Shown here: one piece after another, positions 44,656 to 57,786 of the stretch
How positions within the stretch are numbered: position 1 is the first letter of the stretch
Layout of the letters: every line of letters starts with the position of its first letter
Notes under the pieces: generated by a model
What the model saw: only the letters and a program-made list of their open reading frames with translations
The model's database searches: none
Told to the model about the DNA's origin: nothing
From: Cerrena zonata
Taxonomy: Eukaryota; Basidiomycota; Agaricomycetes; Polyporales; Cerrenaceae
Length of the DNA: 64,000 nt
Direction: 5' to 3'
Assembly: GCA_038087015.1 (NCBI GenBank)
Contig: JASBNA010000012.1
Location: forward strand, 682,001 to 746,000
Made by a program: the position numbers and the translations under genes

Positions 44656-47600
44656 TCAATCCAGAGCCCCATTTCCGTTGCAATAATCCACATTGCCTTG
44701 TGCGGGATTGCCGGCCCAGAACGGGAATAATCTGTTTCGACCAGCCGCACCGAACACTGCGAACGATAGTACGAAGATCATGACTTGTGCACCACCATCC
44801 AATGCACCACCTGTGTATTGTATGTTATTTGTTATGAATCACAGACTGGATCGAAATCCTTACCAAGAATATAATTGTACTTCCTATACCAACCGGGATG
44901 GTACTTGCGAAGCCACAATTGAGAGACTAGTCCGACCATGATGGAGCTGGTTATGGTCGAGTTCACTCCGACGTATAACCACGAGGAGTACTATTAAAGT
45001 CAGTCAGTCCTCAGTGATCTCGTGTCACGAGCGAGTTCTAACCTGATAGATAATCGGTAACATAATTGACTCGACTTTGAACCCTCCAATAGTTCGCCAC
45101 CGCTAAAGCAGGAATGAAATGACATCGATATTCATGTCAAACAGAGCGCCCAGGTTACTTGCCTTCCAGATGAGCCATTGAACGAAAGTAGGGAACATCC
45201 CGATAAGTAAACCCATGGGGATAACAAAATACGGTCCCTTAGGTCCATAAAGCTGATTAGCAAGAGACCAGGTGACTGCGGCGCTGTTCAAGCTCTGGGT
45301 TTGTTGTCCAGACTGGTAGGGAGAATGTTAAACGACAGAATGGGGTGCAATTGATAGGATAGAACTTACCCAGATATTGTTACCGTGCGGACTGAGAAGA
45401 ATCTCTCTCTGTGCATCAACGATAGATATCATAACAACTAAAATATGATAAGTAAAGCGATTTTCGATGTGAATACTGAGAACATACTGTAGTTAATGAT
45501 GGCACCTATAATATCGAGGTCATTTAGATAGTCTACATTGAACTACAATTTAGACTCACCCAGTATAACTCCCCATATTTCTACAAGAGTCGCAATGAGT
45601 CTCATATCGCCAACGGAATATATAATACGGCTTACGGGTAACGAACATCACTCTAGGGGGGATCTTGAGGTATTGTCCCATCTTCAAATCTCCAGCAAGA
45701 TTGATAGAGCTTGATATAACGTCGTGACTCCACATAGAGAACTATTTATTATGAAGCTTTAGACTAAGAAGCTCAGGGCAAAGTCACTCACATAAAGATT
45801 GGCTACTGGTTTCCCTGGTTGGACTCCAGCGGCTACCATCTTCATCAGTTGATTCGTGGCGATACCGTTACCCATTCTGGCAAAAAGCAGGTTTGAAAAC
45901 GGTGCAACAAAAGCTAATCACGTAGTACTACTGATTAAGCACTATGACAACCTCTAGATGCCCAGGAAGTACGCACCCCCCAGTGATAATGCCAATATAT
46001 ATGACCACCATGGCAGCGTAGTTTGACCCTTCAGGACGACGATTAGACCTGTATGGTGCAGTATGAAAATACAGTATTGAAGCATATTTCCGTGAAACCC
46101 ATACCGGCGAAGAACGACAAAACAAGAAGGGCACCGTACCAGTACCAAGGCACTTCAGGGTACTTTTGCATAGCCTATCGTAATTAAACGCTGAATAAGT
46201 CATGATTTCGATAAGAACATCAAAGTACACACCTGCCAATGAGGATCAGGTTGAGTACCTTTGCGCGCTTGCTTGAAGGATGCCACGACATACGGCCTCC
46301 AGAAGAGGATACAGTGAGCGATAAGGCCACCAATCTTCCGAGTTTTGATATTAGTGACAACAGAAAGGATAGCACAGAGAAAATACTGACAGCGAGATTC
46401 TGGGTCAGGTTGGCCCATGCATTAGAACCTGAGATAGGTAGGATACGTTAGACAGTTTTGAGAATAAGCTAATAACACATACCTGTGAGTGCTGGCAGTC
46501 CGATTTCATTTAACGCTGTTTGATTGAGCTGGAAAGTGCTACCAAAAACTGCGGCTTGTTTGTAAACTGTTCCATTCTGAGAGAACAAGGATGATGACAA
46601 CATCGGAAAGGCGAGTGACTGAAGGACGGAATGAGAAGACTAGAATCTCAATTATAGGTCATGGACTTGTTACTCACGTTCCAGGTATCCGAGTAATATA
46701 TGACCATGATGACGATGTAACAAAAGAACAATCCTATCCAAGAGTTGGCTAGAAGATAATTCAGTATAAGACCTAAGATAGAAGCGATATTATTTACCTT
46801 GTTGAATTAGCGGGTAGCTCATGTACCTAATTTCAACAAACCATGAGCGTTGTAATGACACATTGCGACGAGAGCAAAATAAGCACGTACAACGATCCAA
46901 TGTATTGCCAATCGAAGCTTATACTAAGCAGACCAAGACCTTCATTTCCGTTGCCGCCACCGAAGAGATTCGTAATCACGTCTACAGCCTTAGAGGGTGC
47001 CTTCTGTGTTGCAAGACAGACTACATTCACCGCGTTTAAGAGTGGGAATATGTAGGATGGAATGATCTCATAAGCGAACATCCCCGCAAATGCCGACCAG
47101 AAAAGCTTGAGCCTCTTGTGATTAGCCGCACTGTCGAAATGCATTGCTGACACCGAACGTCAATATCAGCTCATCTACAGTACATTATGGTACATGTCGT
47201 TGTACTTACCTTGGAAAATTGAAACAGTCGGTAGATTCTATATATTATGAGTTATGATCTAGAGGGACACAAAAATGTAAATACTCACTGCCCAATAGAC
47301 CATTTCGCTTGGGAATACGGTCAACGGTCGGAGTATACCAACCAGACCGTACCTATTTATTGTCAGACATAATACAGGTTCTGTAAGGCTTTGGCTCACC
47401 CAAAAGTAGCGGTAGAGAAAGTTGCCAATACAGCTGTTGTAGCTTGTACATGCGTGTCATAATAAAGCTATTAACTCCATTAGTACCATCGAAAGTAAAT
47501 TGAACCTGCAATATATACGTACTCGTTGAACTGCAAAGTTCATAACGGCAGCGCTACCGCCTGCTGCTGTGGAGGCTACAAGGGATGCTACGACATGCTG

Positions 47601-48192
47601 TGGGAGAGTAGTATATATATGGCGAAAAAGTATGAACCAACGATAAGACACACCTCCTTCAACCCGAATGGTCCGGGATTGATGAACTTGAGAATTGGAC
47701 CAAGGCGAGACCAGCGCGTGCCCTCTACGAGGGATGCTCTGGGAAAGACAGCTGCCCAGAGGATACCGAAGGAGTAGATTATGAGCAGAAGAAACACAGT
47801 CGATATGGACATTTGCACAGGTTTGAAGAGATAGATCTGAACGACGTTGAGTAACAGCGTATATCGATAGTCAGAAGATAACGTACTTGAACTAAAGATG
47901 CACCCAAGCCAGCAAAGACTGTACCAAGGACGAACGATCGGAATGTCAAAGCAGGGTCGCCATCGTCTCGAACGTCGACGAGGAAACGAGACACATCGCG
48001 ACCAGTCGTTATAACTGGCTCTCCGTTGACATATGTGACCTCATCCTCTTCCAATGTTGAAGCTTCCAACTGCGAGCTCTTCTCTGATGAGTATCCCTTC
48101 TCACCAACAACTTCCACATCACTGTCACTTGATTTGACGGCACTATCCAGAGACCCAAGCTTCTCGTGCAGTTCCGTAGAAGGCTGGGCCAT
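44656..48192 (-). CDS. oligopeptide transporter (OPT family)
   Basis: About fifteen exons. The start at 48192 gives MAQPSTELHEKLG, with an acidic cytosolic N-terminus of about 90 residues, then multiple membrane spans. Family marks: FRSFVLGTVFAGLGASL, the OPT signature FINPGPFGLKEH, and later GLGLLSISFDWQYIGS, NGIATNQLMK and YFSMWSHDVI. The C-terminus NVDYCNGNGALD is also family-like. OPT proteins import tetra- and pentapeptides, glutathione or metal-peptide chelates using the proton gradient at the plasma membrane. Many introns of 50-60 bases with standard ends; no lesion was seen. The very high intron number is normal for these genes in mushrooms. Confidence 0.87.
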
Positions 48193-48681
48193 ATTGACGA
48201 GACGGTTGGTTAGAGGTGCGACCTATCACCTGGGAAGAAGAGGGGCAATGGGCCAAAGAACAGACTCGGAACTCAAAGAGCACAAACGATTGAGAGGGTT
48301 CTTATCGGAAAGGGAGAGGGGGGATAGCCCAATACAGGCATTTCAGTACCTTACACACGACATCTCGCTATGGTCTTGTGTGACAGTGTCCCATCTGCCT
48401 GTTGCTACATGGTGGGGAAGATGACCCAACAGTGGAAATTAGAAGGAGCTCGACCCAATGGAGAGTAGAAATGGAACTGGCCCGGTGCCTATGAAGTGGA
48501 ATTGCGACATCGCTATTCGACGTTGCACACCCATCCCTATATGTTCCGCCTGCACTGCTGGCAGCGGTAGAAAGATATAAAATCTTTGCACACTATGATC
48601 ACCGAAGGTTTAAATTCGGGTAGACAAGATTATAGATATCACGTACGGCTTATTCTAAATTTTCGAATATACCATGATCTT
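48193..48681. other. promoter region of the OPT gene
   Basis: No recognisable coding sequence. Confidence 0.45.
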
Positions 48682-48960
48682 CTATCGCGGGAGGGTGAAT
48701 GAATCCGCATTGCTGAGGTCAATATACATACGACTCTTATCGCCCAGGCCAATCCCAGGGATTCCATTACTTAGGTCTGCTGAACCTCTGGGTCTACTTT
48801 GCGATAACGACCAAAGTTCGAACCATGTGTGAGAGCCAGCCATTAATCCGGATGTCATGCATGACAGGAAAAGCTTCGGATCCACGTGGTCCCAGTGAAA
48901 ACTGGGCAATTCTCGAGCTTTTAGCTGAGATGGTGCACTGACAACGGGGGATTGCGACAT
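48682..48960 (-). CDS. hypothetical 92-residue open frame
   Basis: An ATG-started frame MSQSPVVSAPSQLKARELPSF ending DSFTLPR. It shows no signal peptide, no membrane segment and no familiar motif. It lies between two genes on the same strand. It could be a small real gene (possibly with an upstream exon) or chance; evidence is length and start codon only. Confidence 0.25.
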   Translation of the reverse strand: MSQSPVVSAPSQLKARELPSFHWDHVDPKLFLSCMTSGLMAGSHTWFELWSLSQSRPRGSADLSNGIPGIGLGDKSRMYIDLSNADSFTLPR

Positions 48961-49289
48961 CTTGGCATCAGGGGGGTTGGTTCAGCGTGGGACTTGAATT
49001 GGATTTCCAAGAATTGGTACAATTGATGCAGAAGATGCAGACTGCAACACAAAGCGAGAGGAGGTGAATGACAGAAAGCTAACACAACACAAGCAGGAGT
49101 AAAAGCAGGGCGAGGAGGCATCTGTGGAGATATTATAAGATGAAGGACAGTAATAAGAAATAAAGAAAGGATATAATGCAAATGCTAGAAACGATGCTAC
49201 GAGAATGTTACCTAGTCCGTGAAAAATGCGCGAAGAAGGAAAGTTGCATGAATGTCAGACCGTGTATAGAGAAATAATTAGCGTTAGAA
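48961..49289. other. intergenic, 3' flank of the large kinase gene
   Basis: Nothing recognised. Confidence 0.45.
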
Positions 49290-52200
49290 TTATTGCACGA
49301 GGCAGCCATTGCCACTCGATTTAGAATCCCTGTCACGTTTACGTTCTCGAGACTCTGGAGCCAAATTCCCGGGAAAGCTGTCGTCACGTTCCGTGGTGGC
49401 AGATATGCCAGAATATGAGGTCATTCTTGATAACCGAAGGTTTGATCTGCCAGCTACAGAAGATTCAGTTTCGACAATCGACGGGACAGATTGTCGAACG
49501 GTATCTGGGCGACTTGAAATACTTTCAGTCGCTGTAGCAGCACTTCTCATGCTGGAAGACCGGGGAGATGCGCTGCTGGAGATGGAGGGGGGACGCTCCC
49601 TGGACGCAGGGTTGCGCCTGAGTACGGACCGTTTGTGCTTGACTACCTTCTGATTAGCAAGCGTACTGGACGAATGATTGGGGTCCGAATCATTCGTATT
49701 GAGGGAGGAATGAGAGCGTTTAAACTTGGCTAAAACTCTAAATGCCGTAGGGGGACCAGGGGAAGGAGAAGATGGAGGTACGTCTAGGCTGGGCCGTGAA
49801 GAGAATCCTGCGTCAGACATAGGTGTACTGGGTGTGACTGCTTGTGCAGCAGTAAGGATATCCATGGGGTTAGTATAAGGGGCTATTCGGGGTTCCATTC
49901 TCAGCGTATTGAGCATACAACAGAAGCTGAGAGCGAAGATCACACGTTGGTGGTGCATTGGGAGCACATTTCGTATGCGCAATGAGACTACATTGTTCAC
50001 ACAATACTGCACTCTTTTTCACACTCTGAAGGCAAACCCTACAGATCACAGCTTGAAGATATGGGAATCAGTACAACTATTGTTATTGCCGGTTAAAACG
50101 TGAACTTACGTTTACCAAACGTGGTCTTCACAAAGGAATGTTCCCGCGGAGAGATAGGATCAGGGTCGTTGGAGAGGCGACGGCGAGGAGGTGAACTAGG
50201 GGCTACTTCATCAGATCGCGAGCGATTATCCGGTGTCGCTCTATCGTAATCCGGCATCTCTATCTGGGCGAGATATCGAATGGCTTCTGACTTTTGCATA
50301 TCTGCGCTCACACGACGTAGGAACGGAATACTATCCTGTGGCCGTAGATCCTGGACATTGATGAAGTATTAGACATATATACCTTCCATTAGACTCGTTC
50401 AGACGTACCTTATGAGGAGCCCAATTTTGCTTGAGCCATTCATGTTCGCAGAGGGTCTCAGCATCGGGACGCTTGGAAGGATCCTTGTGAAAGCACTGTG
50501 TGAGGAAATCGCGAAGAAGGTTCGAACATCCTTCTGGCAGAGGAGGCATCTTGTCCTCCACGATACGGAACATGACTTTAAAAAAGTCAATAATGTGCCA
50601 AAACCGGACAACAATTTGAGAATTACCTGACATGCTGTTAGCGATGTCACCGTAGGGCGGCCTACCAGTCAGCAGTTCGATCACGGTGCAAGCCAGGGAC
50701 CAGATGTCCGATTTCGGGGATGCCCCTTTCAACTCAATGACCTCAGGAGCCATCCAGTTTGGGGTTCCAGCTACATCCTTCATCTCACGTTCCATAGCAC
50801 GGAGATTTAAAGAAACACCGAAGTCCGACAACTTTACGTTACCGTTCTTGGTGGTAAGGATGTTGGCGGCCTTCAAATCACAGTGCACGACGTCGCTTTG
50901 ATGGAGATAATGCAAACCCTCCAGGATCTTTACCACGTATCCAGCCACGAGCCTTTCGTTTAATTTCCCGAACGCTTTGAGGGTTTGCCCCAGAGAGCCG
51001 TTTTCCGCGTATCTAAAAACTATTAGCTTGAGAGAGAGAGGACAAGCGTTACCACCTACTCAAGGACGATGTTAAGAGTGTCCTCGTCTCTGGCCATGCC
51101 TTCGTATTTCACGATACTTGGATGGGAGAGACTCTTGACGAGGTCAACCTCTTTCATGAGCTGCGAAATTTCCTCCTCCTTCAGTCCTTCTAGACGAATA
51201 CGCTTCACGGCTACCATTTGACCTGTGTTAAGATTCAGCGCGCGGTACACAGCACCGAATTGCCCACGACCGATGCAGTTGCCGAGTTGCTGCAAACAAA
51301 ACATCAGTGATAGCACTGCTAGCAGACACATAAATTACGCACGAATTGTGTGGGTGCTTTCCCGTCCTCCTTAACAATCAATGTCTGTCGAACGGCGCTA
51401 CCATATGATTCACGATTCAACAAGTCACTTGCACTAGTGTTACCAGACCCTCCGCCCAAATTCACCATACTCTCGAATCGGGTTCGACGCTTTGCTCCCA
51501 TCTCATCGTACGAATTCGGCCGTTGCTTCCGTCTAGAGCTTGACCCATCAATCTCACTTTGGAATCGGCCCCTAGGCTGGCGGGGATTATCGTGTATACC
51601 AGCAGACGACGAGGGTTTGGCGTTGTCAGTGACAGAGCTTGGGAACCGTACACCCTGAGAAGGCGGAGTGCCATGTTCGCCGGATACAGTGCGTGGGAAG
51701 GGAACAAGGTCGTCATTAGATAGTCTGAGCTCGTCCGAATTGCGAGGTATGTAAACACCGTTCCTGTGAGGGCCACCCTTTGAACTGTTCCTTCGAATAG
51801 CTATCCTAGGCGTGGGCGAAATACTACTGTCAGGACTAGCATCCCGTGGAAGTAGACCTTCTCTTGGACGAAGACCTGGAGTGTCAATACTGTGCCTTGA
51901 TCGGTGAGTTGGACGCCTAGGAAACTGGGGCAAAGAGTCGAGACTTTCATTTCCTCTATTACTCCCCACGAGAGCAATCTTGCGAGGTGGCGAGACGGAC
52001 AGTGGTGTATGAGCTGATGAAGCGGGAGAGTCTTCATCATCCAACGCGCTTGTTTGCTTATGGGATTGGAAAGCGTCAATGAAGTCGTCAGGCCATTTAC
52101 CTTTACCTAAACGAATGTTCGACAACTTTGGCTTTTCTCGCTCGGTCTCCTTTAGCTTGCCATTGGCACTCGACCCACTTTCATCGGCTTCTTCGACCCT

Positions 52201-54855
52201 GGTCAAATCGACAATCGCCGTCTCGCTTGGTCGGCGTTCCCTAAACGATTTCCCCAGGTTGTTAGAGGGGTCAAATGGTCGTTTGCGATCTTCCACTGGC
52301 GAGGAAGGCGCAGAATCGATGCGGAAGACCGACGGGGTATCAGAAGGTGTGACAGAGGTGGCCTCTGTCGTGAATGTACGAATGGTGCCGAATTTGTTGT
52401 TCATGCTGCTACTCCTCTGGACCTCTAATAGGCTGGAATATGCAGTAGTGTCCGTAACATGAGTCGAGGCCAGAGATTGACGGGTATTCACTGAAGGTAC
52501 GAATGATTCTGCGATAGAGCCCCGCACTGAGTCACCTATATTCGCTGCCAACGAATCAGCCACAGATGTCCGGTCTACGCTTGGACGATTGCGGAGCGGC
52601 GACCGAGGCGGAGGCACCATAGGGGGGACTTTGTCACGCTGCGCATCATTAGCGACAGTCAAGGTCTTGACTGTCACGGCTGTCCCGCCACCGCTTGAGC
52701 CTTCAGATTCATTAGGGCTGTCAGAACGAACGGGAGGCAGTGTGGAAACTGGCGGGCTCATCCTCTTTCGACCCACAGCGGTAGGTGATACTGATCGTTG
52801 TAGGGTATGAAGATTAGGCGTGGAAGCTGCTGCTCGGGAGCTTGTTGCAAGCCCGTAGGGTCCAGGGGATGTTTTCCCTCCTTGGAGAAACTTCGACTTG
52901 TCGGGAACAGGTGTCTCGGATAACTGGGTGAGAGCAATAATGTTTCTTGCAACTCTCACCAGACAGTCCGGCGTAGCTTCTGATAAATCATCCCTGTTGA
53001 ACAAATCATCAGGTTGCACTCCAAGTGACGAGGACGCGGCAAGAAATCTTGTGATGTTATTCGAAGATTTCAGGATGTTGTCTTCGCGTCGGTCTATCTT
53101 CGAGATGTACCCATGATGAATTCTGTTCACAAACCTATCACAAGTCATGTTAGCCAGCGTTTGTACAAGAAAAGATGTGATAACATACTGGCAAAGAACA
53201 TAGCCATCCTTCAAAGCATCGCAAAAATGACGTCGCTCTCGATCTTCCCCTCCAGCGCTCAGCCCGCTTGAAGTAAGTTGTGAAGTACTTCCGTTCACCC
53301 CACTCTTCCCCCAAACCCTTTCCAATCTCGCCAGATTACGGAGACGAAGCTCGATTTCCTCGTATTCATCCTGGGTCATGGAAGAATCCCTAACATGGGA
53401 TGGAGGCTTCAGCATATCCCTAATGAGGATACTTGCAGCTGACCGGACGAGTTCCCGATGTTCGGAATTAGTGTAACCGGAGTTCCCTGCCAACAGGGAA
53501 GCTGTTGAGGCGTTCACGTTGTAGAATCGACTGTTGCCCAAGGAGGGGGAGAAATTTCGTTGTGTTGGCGAAACAGCTCTAGGTCGCATAGGCGTAGTCG
53601 GTGAAGCAGCTCGAGAGGGCGCTGGTGACGGCCGTTGAGTATCCAACGATGGACGTCTCGCCTCGATGGAAGGGCGTCGATTGTCTATTGAGGGTCTCCG
53701 TGCTGTTTCAACTGAAGGCCTCCTTGGACTATCAATGGAGGGTCTCCTCGCAGGTGATGTTGGCGGGCTAAGAGGTAAATGTGAGGATGAAGACGAAGGA
53801 CCTGCTCGAGGAGAAGCATATGCTCGAGATGACGATCGTGTTCGGACAGGACTGATTGCACGAGGAGTCGTTGGAGATGCAGGTGGATTCCCAAGCGGAA
53901 GATGACTTGTGCTCGCTGCAGCCCGTTTAGACAGGTTACCACTTCTAGATGGCGGGGTGGGTGTTGCTGGTGGTGACAAATCTGGCGAACGTGTCAATTC
54001 TCTGTTTCGCCGAGGAGTCTCTGGAAGACTATCGAGTTCTGTGTAACGACTGGAATGAGATGGAGGGACTGTTATCTGTAAGTCCTTAGGCTTGCCTCGT
54101 GGCTCTCCGTTACTACGACCATCGCGCTTCGATGACAGAGGAAGTGGTCCGCTAATACCCTTGGGGCTACTAGGTTGTGCTGTCATTCGTCGGCTACGCT
54201 CCCTTGTTGGAGATACAAGAGCCGCCACATTAGATGAGGACGCAGCTGGCAGTGCAAATGGTTGTGAATAAGGTGAAGGGAATGCTTGAGACGAGAGATG
54301 AAGGGTGGGGGAGGACATGGATGCCTGTCGTAGGGATGGTGTTTCAAAACTAGTATGACCAGCTTGGCGATCTCTACCCTTGTCTCTATCTCTCTCAAGC
54401 CTGCGCAGTTGCTGGCGGTCGTCGGTGGGTAGTGGTGGTATAGGTGACGGAGAGACGGAGTCTCGCGCAGCTGTCCGCCGGAATGAAACCTTAGATAGCA
54501 TCTTTGATGATTTGGACTTTTCTTTCGCCAGATTTTGCTCTTCAGAAGCTCTTTCCTTGCCCTTACCATGACCATTTGCAACTGACCCATCCTCGAGGAC
54601 ACCGGCATTTGTATTTAGGACCTTGGACTTGGTCGCCGTCCGTATACTCTGCTGTAACGAATTGCGGAATCTCTTGAATGTTTTCGGTTGACTCTCCGGA
54701 GATGCGGGTGTTGAAAGCTGAGAACTAGACGGCTGAAGCCGAGATGATGAAGCAGCAGCTCGATCGAGCGGAGCACTCTTGCTCTGGTGAGTTGCCATGT
54801 GAAAGGGACTGGATATAGAGACGTTCAGCTTGGACGCGACGGCAGCTGCAGCCAT
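49290..54855 (-). CDS. CH-domain / STE-type (Cdc7/Cdc15-like) protein kinase with C1 domain and CaaX box
   Basis: Seven exons, about 1,745 residues. The ATG at 54855 gives MAAAAVASKLN. A long Ser/Pro-rich region is followed by a calponin-homology-like domain at about residues 465-630 (FCDALKDGYVLCQ|FVNRI, joined across a 54-base frame-neutral intron, then LGVQPDDLFNRDDL). A second disordered region leads to a complete kinase domain at about 1150-1410: GRGQFGAVY, VAVKRIRLEG, HCDLKAANIL, DFG and GTPNWMAPEVIE. Then comes a C1-type zinc finger: H-x12-C-x2-C-x10-C-x2-C-x4-H-x2-C-x7-C. The protein ends GNGCLVQ, a CaaX box. The kinase domain resembles Cdc7/SepH, the septation-network kinase, so a role in septation or polarity is likely (inference). 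All catalytic residues are present. Confidence 0.87.
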
Positions 54856-56871
54856 GTGCGTTTGTGTTCATACACTTTGAGTTGTGGAGCGCGTAAGCGC
54901 AATGCCGACGGTATCGACCTATAGATATCGGCCACGCTAGTGAGTTCATGGAACAAGAATAACGTAGAATCAAACGTCAATTGAGATTGTGACAGGCTGA
55001 AGGGGGCACGGGGGAAACTTACTGGTACTGGAGAGCCAGGAGTACCGAGTGAACTCCGGCACCGCTACTGATGATACAGTCAAGGTAGTCAGTATGACTT
55101 TGCTAGAGCAGAAGAACACCTAAATGGCATAGAAAAAGTTCCCGGAGAGGTACAAAACGAAGGTGAAGGCGAGTGCTCGGATAAGGGAGGAAGGTAACGA
55201 AACCGAGGACGCAGCGTACCAAGGACGAATTCACACAAGTCAGCAGATGAACTCTCTCCTAAGCGTCCCACAGAATATGCTTTATGCGGCGAGAAGAAAA
55301 GGAGTGGGAATGACTGTAAGAATACAAGCCCAGGTAAACGAAAGCGGGGCAAGGAGAGTGAGCGCTGACAGACGGTAGAACTTCGCGTTGTCAGTGGTAT
55401 TGTGAACGACGGCGAGGATCTAGCGGGGAAAACTATCTTCGTTATCGTCGTCGAAGTCGTCGAAGTCACCGTTGTCGTCGTCGTTGTGGTTGGAAACGAG
55501 GGCGACTAGACTCAGAGCGAGGGAATATCAGGGAATATCAACGGGAAATTGGACCGTAATTTAGGCGCCATCTAGCCTCAAGTTCACTTTTCTTGTGTTT
55601 GCAAATCTGGGTAACACTTTAAATTACAAAGTGGATGTAATTACAAATGCGGAGAGAGCATCTTCTCCTGAACCCCAACACCGAACAACCATTCATGACG
55701 CACGCCGTATTGGCGAGCTACCACCGCAGCGGTGCTTAGATCGACAGGGTTTATTGAAAGGACCTACCAAGCGAATATATTGCACGATGCGTCATGACAG
55801 GAGATGCCATCCCCTTTAGCACCTCTATGCCCGACACAGGCTTCGGCCCGCAGATGAAAACCCCGTCTCACGCCCCGTTACCTCCTGAGCCTTACGCGGA
55901 CCTCGAGGATGTTATCGAGTGTATCATTTGCAATCGCAAACAAACCTGCTGATTACCGCTCACCTGTCGGATTGGATCACAGGTCTCACAAAGTGAACAA
56001 ACTCACAAAGTCATGAGTATGCATGATTGCAACACGATATGACGCATACGGCGGCGACGTTACGACGTTTGTGACGACAATGGCACCTCCCCCACCTATC
56101 CTGGGAACTCTTCCGCGAAGGATGGCATTCACTCTCCACGACCATCGCCACCACCGACAGCGAAGTTGATTGCAGCTTGTGCAAAGGCAGTCACTCGTCT
56201 TCCGGCAGGACACGGCGGAGCACGAGCCCTGAAGAAGCAATAGAAAAAAGTTTGAACACATGAATGTGTCTCCCGCAGCTGGCAGACTGGGATGCCTGGA
56301 AGCGGATCACTTGGACACTATTCACACCAAGTTCACAGGTCCAGCTTCCAGTCGCAACGGGACACAACCGGTAATCCTGTTCCAGGAACACGGAATCATC
56401 TGCTTGCTACGATCGGAGACACGATCGAAATCGGCTAAATGAGTCACGTGTACGTGTCTCGCTCGTGGGAAGAAAGTTAAAGCTGCGCAAACGCATAAGG
56501 CATCAACATCAGAAAAGGACAAGCAGAAATACACAGATTGGAAAACAGAACATAGAGAGCAGAAACTCACGGTTGATTGGCGTGAGTAGTGCGCATGGTT
56601 GGCCGCGAACGTTCTGTCGCGTTGGATCGCACACGGAACGGCAAAAGGAATAAAGACGATAAGGGAACCGAGGACTGGTGGAGCTGGAAAAATAGAGCTT
56701 AGTAGTGGTCGATTAGAAATATAATATAAGAAGATCCAAGTACTATACTTAATCTTGTTACTTACCTCTCCCTTCCTTACCGAAGACTGCCCGGCAAATG
56801 ATGCCGTAGCACAGAAGCATCAGTCATGGGGTGTATAAAATTCCAGAGAGCTAACTTTCGATGGCATCCCC
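54856..56871. other. 2-kb upstream region of the large kinase gene
   Basis: Contains GTC-rich low-complexity sequence at about 55438-55490 and a tandem GGGAATATCA pair at about 55524-55543. No gene was recognised. It could hold a long 5' leader or distal promoter. Confidence 0.45.
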
Positions 56872-57698
56872 CTATTGCATTCCCCAGGATCCGCCATCGA
56901 GATGATTAAACAAGGTCCTAGTGGCCGTGCTGGCAGTGTAAGTTCGAACTTGTGGCATTGATGGAGGCCCGATGCCATTGAACCTCCAGACCCTATCAAT
57001 GTTCTGAACTGAGGTTCCTGAGCAGGTTGTGTCAAGAATTAAGACTACGTCGTAGTTCAGGACCAGAGGTGACTGTTGAATGTCACCAAGTTCAATTTTG
57101 ATCATTTGTGGCTGAAGTTAGCGCCCATGCGCATATACTTAGAGCCCCTGTAACAACGTCGATTCAAGACCACATACCGGTGCAAGGGCGGTATGTATCT
57201 AGAGTTGGAGTGTGGAGAGGCAGTATCCGGAAGATAAAGAACCTAAACTCTCCAATAAATCAAAATGCGGCCCTCCTTCCGACGGTGAGCTTCGAGTTCG
57301 CGAGACAAATACTGTCAGAGGAAGACTTACGTTAGGTTGAATGCGGCGTCTCCATACAACGTCTGGGTTGGACCCGGGCTTCTTAATGAAAGGGCCTACG
57401 TACAGACGAGGGGTGATTCTGTAAATAGACAGGAGCTCAGTTTTACGTTCAAGACGTACACCGGATGCCACTCAGGCTCGCCGTGACCATTCAGTAACCT
57501 CACATGAACGCCACTACGGGGGTGCCTGCGCTCTACGACGGCGTCGTTTGTAGCATGTAATTTGTCTAGAACGAGTTGTCAAGAAGGCAGTTGGACGTAC
57601 ATGTTCATCTATCCCAGATTAAAACACAGCCTAAATTGGGTATGTCGCCGATCACTTTAGCGCTTACCGTCTGCGATAAGAAGTCTGTGTATTCTCAT
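56872..57698 (-). CDS. small unknown protein, head-to-head with the BYE1-type gene
   Basis: An ATG at 57698 gives MRIHRLLIADD, which splices (donor GTAAGC, about 100-base intron) in frame to KLHATNDAVVERRHPRSGVHVRLLNG and, after a further intron, to ITPRLYVGPFIKKPGSNPDVVWRRRIQPN. The C-terminal exon probably includes SPLVLNYDVVLILD and ends GGSWGMQ at 56872. The exon link between 57330 and 57090 is unresolved. I do not recognise the protein. Coding nature is supported by consistent splice sites and codon-like composition. It shares an 88-bp promoter with the gene at 57787. Confidence 0.45.
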
Positions 57699-57786
57699 AC
57701 AATTACCATATCTGGAGGTATTGATTTGCTATAAAAGCGCCACACGAGTTACGCATTATTTCCCACGCTTCTTGGTTGCTGCAATC

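Noticed and set aside
55557..55572. Shared TAATTTAGGCGCC with the MITE interior (about 35991)
   Set aside because: A single short match without flanking similarity; no inverted repeat or duplication at the second place.
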